From: JB111 sp049856295
Lineage (GTDB): Bacteria > Actinomycetota > Actinomycetes > Actinomycetales > Actinomycetaceae
Assembly (NCBI RefSeq): GCF_049856295.1
Contig: NZ_JBNDMZ010000009.1
Span: 1-64,000 of the forward strand
Length of the DNA: 64,000 nucleotides
Direction of reading: 5' to 3'
The position numbers were made by a program, and so were the translations under genes. Positions within the stretch are counted from its first letter, which is position 1, and each line of letters opens with the position of its first letter. This document shows positions 59,190 to 64,000 of this stretch, in pieces. The notes under the pieces are model-generated. The model was not told the origin of the DNA, made no database searches, and saw nothing but the letters and a program-made list of their open reading frames with translations.

Positions 59190-59328
59190 CGCGCCCACAT
59201 CCCGGACGCGCGTGGGACTGGTGCCGACCGGCCCCACCGATCAGGCACCATGGACGGTGGCCACCGGCTAAGGTGGTTGAGAGTTCAAACGTTCATGGCC
59301 GACGACGGCCCCGGTAGGGAGGTGACGC
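59190..59328. promoter_or_regulatory. Upstream region of the cysK leader
   Basis: Contains TTGAGAGTTCAAACGTTCATGG (59277-59297), a likely promoter part with GTTCAAACGTTCA. The -10/-35 assignment is not clear. It drives the leader peptide and cysK. Confidence 0.4.
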
Positions 59329-59400
59329 GTGCGCGACGACCTGGTGTCCCTCGTGCCTCCGCCGCACTTCGCGTTCTGCACCGACGGCGGCTGTCGCTAG
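59329..59400 (+). CDS. Cys-containing leader peptide upstream of cysK
   Basis: A 23-residue ORF: MRDDLVSLVPPPHFAFCTDG then GCR, stop at 59398-59400. It has a strong Shine-Dalgarno (GGGAGGTG, 4-6 nt before the GTG). Two Cys codons (TGC and TGT) lie within the last seven codons, then a C-rich 158-nt gap leads to cysK. Short leader ORFs ending with Cys are known upstream of sulfur-assimilation genes in actinobacteria, where translation senses Cys-tRNA supply. Attenuation is inference here because the alternative RNA structures were not folded. Confidence 0.7.
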   Translation: MRDDLVSLVPPPHFAFCTDGGCR

Positions 59401-59558
59401 GGCGTCGGGCCCGCACGAGCCGTCAGGCCTCCCGACCCCCGCCCCGCCGTACCCGGCCCCCACCGCCCGAGCCCCGCTCCGGCGTCGACGGGTGCGGCCG
59501 CGCCCCCGAGGCGCTCCCGACCAGTACGCCCGTTGACCCCACCAACCGGAGGACCCTC

Positions 59559-60494
59559 ATGGCCCAGATCTTCGACGACGTCACCCAGGCCGTCGGCCGC
59601 ACCCCGCTCGTCCGTCTCAACCGCGTGACCGACGGCGCCGGCGCGACCGTCCTCGCCAAGCTCGAGCACTTCAACCCCGCGAACTCGGTCAAGGACCGCA
59701 TCGGAGTGGCGATCATCGACGCCGCCGAGGCGTCCGGCGAGCTGACCGAGGGCGGCACCGTGGTCGAGGCGACGTCCGGCAACACCGGCATCGCCCTCGC
59801 GATGGTCGGCGCGGCCCGCGGCTACACGGTCGTCCTCACGATGCCCGAGACGATGTCGAAGGAGCGCCGCGCCCTTCTGCGGGCCTTCGGCGCCGAGCTC
59901 ATCCTCACGCCCGGGCCCGACGGCATGCGCGGAGCGGTCGAGGCCGCCGAGAAGGTCGCCGCCGAGCGCCCCGGTGCGGTGCTCGCCCGCCAGTTCGCCA
60001 ACCAGGCCAACGTCGAGGTCCACCGCGCCACGACCGGCCCGGAGGTCTGGAACGACACGGACGGCGCGGTCGACGTGTTCGTGTCCGGCATCGGCACCGG
60101 CGGCACGATCACCGGCGCCGGCGGCTACCTCAAGCAGCAGAAGCCGGAGCTCCACCTCGTGGCCGTCGAGCCCGAGGAGTCGCCCATCCTCACCGGCGGC
60201 AAGCCCGGCCCGCACAAGATCCAGGGCCTCGGCGCGAACTTCGTGCCCGAGATCCTCGACACCGAGCTCTACGACGAGGTCGTCGACATCAACATCGACG
60301 CCGCCCTGACCTACGCGCGCCGCGCTGCCACCGAGGAGGGCCTCCTCGTCGGCATCTCCTCGGGCGCCGCGATCGCCGCCGCGGTCCAGGTCGCCAAGCG
60401 GCCCGAGCTCGCGGGCAAGACCATCGTCGTCGTCCTCCCGGACCTCGGCGAGCGCTACCAGTCGACCGCGCTCTTCGAGGGCCTGGTCGACTGA
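59559..60494 (+). CDS. cysK: Cysteine synthase A (O-acetylserine sulfhydrylase)
   Basis: A 311-residue PLP enzyme converting O-acetylserine and sulfide to cysteine. PLP Lys is in NPANSVKDRIG, the substrate loop is EATSGNTGIAL, the phosphate cradle is GIGTGGTITGAG, and the pyridine-N Ser is in LVGISSGAAIAA. Length is normal. AACCGGAGGA precedes the ATG. cysE follows after 1 bp, so the two form an operon that makes both the acetylserine and the cysteine and can assemble as cysteine synthase complex. Confidence 0.97.
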   Translation: MAQIFDDVTQAVGRTPLVRLNRVTDGAGATVLAKLEHFNPANSVKDRIGVAIIDAAEASGELTEGGTVVEATSGNTGIALAMVGAARGYTVVLTMPETMSKERRALLRAFGAELILTPGPDGMRGAVEAAEKVAAERPGAVLARQFANQANVEVHRATTGPEVWNDTDGAVDVFVSGIGTGGTITGAGGYLKQQKPELHLVAVEPEESPILTGGKPGPHKIQGLGANFVPEILDTELYDEVVDINIDAALTYARRAATEEGLLVGISSGAAIAAAVQVAKRPELAGKTIVVVLPDLGERYQSTALFEGLVD

Positions 60495-60495
60495 C

Positions 60496-61092
60496 GTGCA
60501 TGATTCCGGTGTGCCCTTCTGGGTCCTCCTGCGCGAGGACCTCGAGGCGGCCCAGCACGGCGACCCCGCCGCGCGGTCGAAGGTCGAGGTCGCCCTCGCG
60601 TACCCGGGCGTCCACGCCCTGTGGGCGCACCGGGTGGCTCACCGGCTCTGGCACGCCGACGGCTCGCGCGGGCGGCTCCGGCTGCCCGCGCGGCTCCTCT
60701 CGCAGGCGGCGCGCGCGCTGACCGGCATCGAGATCCACCCGGGCGCCGTCATCGGCCGCCGGATGTTTATCGACCACGGCATGGGCGTGGTCATCGGGGA
60801 GACCGCCGAGGTGGGTGAGGACGTGGTGATCTTCCACGGCACCACGCTCGGCGGAGTCTCGATGTCCAAGGGCAAGCGGCACCCCACCGTGGGCGACCGC
60901 GTGACGATCGGCGCCGGCGCCAAGGTGCTCGGGCCGGTCACCCTCGGGGCCGACGCGCGCGTGGGCGCCAACGCCGTGGTGGTCAAGGATGTCGGCGCCG
61001 GACGATCCGCCGTCGGCGTGCCGGCCAAGGAGCTGGCTCCGAAGCCGCCGGCCGAGGAGGCCCGCTGGATGGACCCGGCGATCTACATCTGA
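60496..61092 (+). CDS. cysE: Serine O-acetyltransferase
   Basis: A 198-residue left-handed beta-helix acetyltransferase. WAHRVAHRLWHADGS and LTGIEIHPGAVIGRRMFIDHGMGVVIGETAEVGEDVVIFHGTTLGG hold the catalytic His/Asp residues, and RHPTVGDRVTIGAGAKVLGPVTLGADARVGANAVVVKDV are the hexapeptide repeats. It ends in WMDPAIYI, the C-terminal Ile that docks in the CysK active site. The start is the GTG at 60496 or the GTG at 60511. Confidence 0.95.
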   Translation: MHDSGVPFWVLLREDLEAAQHGDPAARSKVEVALAYPGVHALWAHRVAHRLWHADGSRGRLRLPARLLSQAARALTGIEIHPGAVIGRRMFIDHGMGVVIGETAEVGEDVVIFHGTTLGGVSMSKGKRHPTVGDRVTIGAGAKVLGPVTLGADARVGANAVVVKDVGAGRSAVGVPAKELAPKPPAEEARWMDPAIYI

Positions 61093-61123
61093 GCCGGCGC
61101 GCTCGACCACCGAGCGCTTCCAT

Positions 61124-61159
61124 TCGAGGGCCGAGGAGCACGCGCTTCTCGGCCCTCGA
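61124..61159 (+). terminator. Terminator after cysE
   Basis: TCGAGGGCCGAG at 61124-61135 pairs with CTCGGCCCTCGA at 61148-61159 around a 12-nt loop, 31 bp after the cysE stop. Confidence 0.8.
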
Positions 61160-61181
61160 CGTTGGTGGGAAGCCCATCAAG

Positions 61182-61246
61182 TTGTCATGATGATTGACGA
61201 ACGCTCCCGCAACTTGTCATAATGTTTCTCCCCAGTCGTCATGATG
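61182..61246 (+). promoter_or_regulatory. PTS operon promoter with three TCATNATG operators
   Basis: TTGTCATGATG (61182-61192), TTGTCATAATG (61214-61224) and TCGTCATGATG (61236-61246) are near-identical; the first contains the perfect palindrome TCAT-G-ATGA. TTGACG (61194-61199) and CATAAT (61218-61223) form an 18-bp spaced promoter, so the middle site covers the -10. This fits repression by the adjacent GntR/UTRA regulator. Confidence 0.8.
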
Positions 61247-61261
61247 TGCAGCGAGGCGCAG

Positions 61262-62083
61262 ATGTCATCCACCACCAGCACTCCTCCGGAAGCGGTCCGT
61301 GTCAACGGGCGCCGGGGAAAGTGGGGAGCGGTTCGCGACGACCTCATGCGCCGGTTCGGTCCGGCTCCGGCGGATACCCCATTGCCGAGCGAGGCCCTGC
61401 TGTGCGAGGAGTACGGCGTATCGCGGATCACGGTCCGACGAGCGCTCGACGAGCTCGACCGCGACGGCATCGTCCGGCGAGAGCAGGGCCGCGGGACCTT
61501 CACCACGGGACGACGGCGGAGCGCCGGCCCGCGCACCGAGGTCTTCGACCTCACGGGCTTCTTCCATCAGATGGCGGCTGAGGGACGGCGGGTGACGTCC
61601 CGCGTTCTCACGCAGGGTGTCTTCGCACCAGCCGCCGACGTCGCCCTCGAGCTCGGGGTGCACCCGACCGCGCCGGTCGTCCGGCTCGACCGCCTCCGCT
61701 CCGTCGACGGCACCGTGGATCATTTGAGCCGCGTGTGGCTCTCCCACGACGCCTACCCCGCCGTCGCGACGACCGACTTTCACGAGATCTCGCTGTACGA
61801 CTTCCTTCGCGAGACCTACGGTCTCCAGCTCGTCGAGGACCGCGTGAGTGTGTCGATGGTCCGCCCCACGGGCGACGTCGCTGCGCTGCTGGACGCACCT
61901 GCCGGTTCGCTCCGACTGCACACCTCCTCCACGGCGTACGCGCCCGACCACAGGCCGATCGTGCACGGTCGGACGACATTCGCCTCGGCGGACGCGACCG
62001 CGAGCTTCACCGTGGTCACGTCCGGATCACCACTCCGAGACCCCGCCACGGCGGGGCTGCCGTCCACGACCCGAGGAGCATGA
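61262..62083 (+). CDS. GntR-family regulator with UTRA ligand domain
   Basis: A 273-residue HutC-subfamily regulator. The winged helix is RGKWGAVRDDLMRRFGPAPADTPLPSEALLCEEYGVSRITVRRALDELDRDGIVRREQGRGTFTT. The UTRA domain (about 95-255) has EVFDLTGFFHQMAAEGRRVTSRVLTQG...VVRLDRLRSVDGTVDHLSRVWLS and HGRTTFASADATASFTVV. It would be released by a phosphorylated sugar from the PTS. GAGGCGCAG precedes the ATG at 61262; other in-frame ATGs lie at 61241 and 61244. Its stop overlaps the next start (ATGA region). Confidence 0.9.
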   Translation: MSSTTSTPPEAVRVNGRRGKWGAVRDDLMRRFGPAPADTPLPSEALLCEEYGVSRITVRRALDELDRDGIVRREQGRGTFTTGRRRSAGPRTEVFDLTGFFHQMAAEGRRVTSRVLTQGVFAPAADVALELGVHPTAPVVRLDRLRSVDGTVDHLSRVWLSHDAYPAVATTDFHEISLYDFLRETYGLQLVEDRVSVSMVRPTGDVAALLDAPAGSLRLHTSSTAYAPDHRPIVHGRTTFASADATASFTVVTSGSPLRDPATAGLPSTTRGA

Positions 62084-62526
62084 TGTTGTCCACTCTGCTG
62101 ACCGACGATCGGATCACCTTCGCCGACACCCTCGGCTGGGAGGAGGCGATCCGTCGCGCCGCCGCTCCGCTCGTCGCCGACGGGTCGGTCGATACGGGCT
62201 ACGTCGATCAGATCGTCACCAACGTGAACGAACCCGGCGGTACCTACATGGATCTCGGCTTCGGGATCACGCTTGCGCACGCTCGTCCCGAGGCAGGAGT
62301 CAACCGCACGTCGGTGGCGCTCCTCCTGCTCGCACGCCCCACCGAGCTCGCCGACTCACCCGACCACCCGGTTCGCGCCGTCGTGGTCCTGGGAGCGACC
62401 GACAGTTCCAGCCACCAGGACACGCTCGCCGACATCGCCGCCATGCTCACCGACGAGGAGCGGCGCGGTGCACTCCTGTCCTCCACGACCCACGCCCAGG
62501 TCCGCGCCGTCGTCGACGCGGCCTGA
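62083..62526 (+). CDS. PTS sugar transporter subunit IIA (ascorbate/mannitol type)
   Basis: A 147-residue EIIA domain. LLTDDRITFADTLGWEEAIRRAAAPLVADGSV...YVDQIVTNVNEPGGTYMDLGFGITLAHARPEAGVN carries the phosphorylated His in LAHARP, and the C-terminal part includes DTLADIAAMLTDEERRGALL. It passes phosphate from HPr to IIB. GAGGAG lies 4 nt before the ATG at 62083; the ATG at 62080 overlaps the regulator stop and may also be used. The family fits UlaC/SgaA. Confidence 0.9.
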   Translation: MLSTLLTDDRITFADTLGWEEAIRRAAAPLVADGSVDTGYVDQIVTNVNEPGGTYMDLGFGITLAHARPEAGVNRTSVALLLLARPTELADSPDHPVRAVVVLGATDSSSHQDTLADIAAMLTDEERRGALLSSTTHAQVRAVVDAA

Positions 62527-62580
62527 ACCCGGCGTCACGACCACGCCGCTCAGCGGCACACCACCACTCAAGGAGTACTC

Positions 62581-62871
62581 GTGAAGTTCATGGCAATGTG
62601 CAGCTCCGGACTCGGCTCGTCCCTCATGGTCCGGATGAACATCGAGAAGGCGCTGAAGACGATCGGGGCTGACGGCGTCGAGGTCGAGCACGCCGACCTC
62701 GGATCCGCCTCCAACGCCGACGCCGACGTGTTCTTCGTCGGCAAGGACCTGGAGAACTCGGTCGCCCACTTCGACGACGTCGTCGTCCTCGACTCGATCA
62801 TCGACCAGAACGAGCTGGTCGAGAAGGTCCGCACCACGGCTGAGCGCCTCGGGATCCCCCACACGAGCTGA
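62581..62871 (+). CDS. PTS sugar transporter subunit IIB (UlaB-like)
   Basis: A 96-residue EIIB with the P-loop KFMAMCSSGLGSSLMVRMN, where Cys 7 accepts phosphate from IIA. The small alpha/beta fold (VEVEHADLGSA; ADVFFVGKDLEN; VVVLDSIIDQNELVEKV) matches the lactose/ascorbate type. GTG start with AGGAG 6 nt upstream. 54 bp after IIA. Confidence 0.92.
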   Translation: MKFMAMCSSGLGSSLMVRMNIEKALKTIGADGVEVEHADLGSASNADADVFFVGKDLENSVAHFDDVVVLDSIIDQNELVEKVRTTAERLGIPHTS

Positions 62872-62914
62872 ATCTTCGCCGCACCGCCGCGGCCCACACA
62901 GGAAGCAGACCCGC

Positions 62915-64000
62915 ATGAACTCGTTCCTGAACGTCCTCGTCGACGTCTTCAGTCAACCCGCGATCCTCGTCGCCCTGATCGCGCTGCTCGGCCTCGCCCT
63001 GCAGCGCAAGAGCGGCTCGGACGTCATGAAGGGCACGATCCGCACGTTCGTGGGGTTCCTCGTGCTCTCTGCCGGCGCCGGTGTCGTCGTCACCGCGCTC
63101 GACCCGTTCGGCGCCATGTTCTCCGAGGTGTTCGGCGTCCAAGGTGTCGTGCCGAACAACGAGGCGATCGTCGGCCCCGTGCTCGTCGACTACGGCACCA
63201 CAGCCGCACTCATCTTCTTCTTCGGGATGATCCTCAACGTCCTGTTCGCGCGTCTGACGCAGTTCAAGTACATCTACCTGTCCGGACACGTCGCGCTCTA
63301 CCAGTCCGCGATGATTGCGGTTCTCCTCATCACGGCAGGGATGTCTCAGTGGGAAGCCATCCTCTGGGGCTCGATCGCCGAAGCACTGATCGTGACGATC
63401 TCTCCGGCGCTCGTGCAACCGTTCATGCGCAAGGTGACGGGCAATGACGACATCGCGCTCGGCCACACGGGTGGCGTCGGCATCGCCCTGTCCGGCCTTG
63501 TCGCCAAGGTGACGAAGGGCGACCCCGAGAACTCGACCGAGAAGGTCAACGTGCCGAAGTCACTGGGCTTCGTCCGGGACAGCACGGTGATCGTTGCTCT
63601 GTCGATGGGGCTGATCTTCCTCGTCGTGGCGCTGATCGCCGGACCGGCGTACGTCTCGACGGAGATCTCGGACGGTCAGAACTATGTGGTCTGGGCACTC
63701 ATGGCAGCCGGACAGTTCGCCGCCGGCGTGTTCATCATCCTCGCCGGTGTCCGGGTGATCCTCGCCGAGATCGTGCCTGCCTTCAAGGGCATCTCCGAGA
63801 AGCTCGTCCCGAATGCCAAGCCTGCGCTCGACGTGCCCGTGACATTCCCGTTCGCGCCCAACGCGGTGATGATCGGGTTCCTGTCCTCGCTCATCGCCGG
63901 AATCATCGGCATGGCCATCATGGGCTTCGCAGGAACCGCGGTCATCATCCCGGGCATCATCGCCCACTTCATGACCGGCGGCGCAGCCGGAGTCATCGGA
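62915..64000 (+). CDS. PTS ascorbate-type permease subunit IIC (UlaA-like), 3' end outside the window
   Basis: The first 362 residues of a membrane permease of the UlaA/SgaT family. Many helices are visible: AILVALIALLGLAL, GFLVLSAGAGVVVTAL, ALIFFFGMILNVLFARL (with the FKYIYLSGHVALYQ family motif after it), LIFLVVALIAGPAYV, FAAGVFIILAGVRVILAEIVPAFKGI and AVMIGFLSSLIAGIIGMAIMGFAG. LGHTGGVGIALSGLVAKVTKGDPENSTE is a usual cytoplasmic loop. It transports and phosphorylates a sugar acid (ascorbate in E. coli). The true substrate here is unknown. AGGAAG precedes the ATG. Confidence 0.92.
   Translation, partial: MNSFLNVLVDVFSQPAILVALIALLGLALQRKSGSDVMKGTIRTFVGFLVLSAGAGVVVTALDPFGAMFSEVFGVQGVVPNNEAIVGPVLVDYGTTAALIFFFGMILNVLFARLTQFKYIYLSGHVALYQSAMIAVLLITAGMSQWEAILWGSIAEALIVTISPALVQPFMRKVTGNDDIALGHTGGVGIALSGLVAKVTKGDPENSTEKVNVPKSLGFVRDSTVIVALSMGLIFLVVALIAGPAYVSTEISDGQNYVVWALMAAGQFAAGVFIILAGVRVILAEIVPAFKGISEKLVPNAKPALDVPVTFPFAPNAVMIGFLSSLIAGIIGMAIMGFAGTAVIIPGIIAHFMTGGAAGVIG

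Noticed and set aside
59190..59558. T-box or SAM riboswitch upstream of cysK
   Set aside because: No T-box or SAM-element consensus is visible; the short ORF with Cys codons is a simpler explanation.

Overview
The window is about 73% GC by eye, has strongly G/C-ending codons, an ATGA/GTGA-coupled gene style, a short cysteine-free L32, two clpP genes and many genes that appear to lack a ribosome binding site. All of this points to a high-GC Actinomycetota chromosome, probably Micrococcales (Cellulomonas/Oerskovia-like). It is an assembled contig with one 10-N gap at 44242-44251.

Layout. 1-4.1 kb: an IS5-type insertion sequence has landed in CTAG inside a sensor kinase gene that sits beside an FtsX-type ABC exporter. 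4.2-13.9 kb: a lone repeat protein, then an eight-gene minus-strand operon with stop/start overlaps or near-overlaps at every junction: inositol-3-phosphate synthase, UbiA prenyltransferase, a sugar-isomerase/EboA fusion, TatD-like EboB, EboE, an alkaline-phosphatase-like hydrolase, IPP isomerase and a polyprenyl diphosphate synthase. This is an ebo-type metabolite locus with its own isoprenoid supply, and it is the most interesting system here. 14.1-17.7 kb: four lipoprotein genes in a row, three of them clearly paralogous. 17.7-30 kb: SDR, proC, an ABC exporter divergent from a His-rich MarR regulator, two MauE/thioredoxin-like membrane proteins, valS, fadD, paralogous membrane proteins and a chorismate mutase. 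30-35.2 kb: a Clp-N protein with an autoregulated HTH protein, then a probable peptide-export operon (secreted Cys-containing peptide, lipoprotein, membrane-fusion adaptor, ABC ATPase, FtsX permease). 35.3-45.8 kb: clpX, clpP2, clpP1 and tig, with a glycosyltransferase, a lipoprotein and a giant LuxR regulator between clpP1 and tig. 46-50 kb: membrane protein, hipBA, DUF1540 protein, two tRNAs and a VOC protein. 50-59.2 kb: Ser/Thr kinase with an emfourin-like domain, manA, rpmF, a soluble two-component pair, YigZ, and a GntR/DUF1648 pair. 59.3-64 kb: a Cys-containing leader peptide, cysK, cysE, and an ascorbate-type PTS operon that runs off the end.

Cross-cutting signals. At least eleven genes start 6 or 7 nt after a TANNNT hexamer, so leaderless transcription looks common. 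A short GAGAGTGCGG-type repeat is scattered through intergenic DNA and lies inside one coding sequence. Several regulators (MarR, the small HTH, HipB, both GntR proteins) have clear palindromic or repeated operator candidates over their own promoters.
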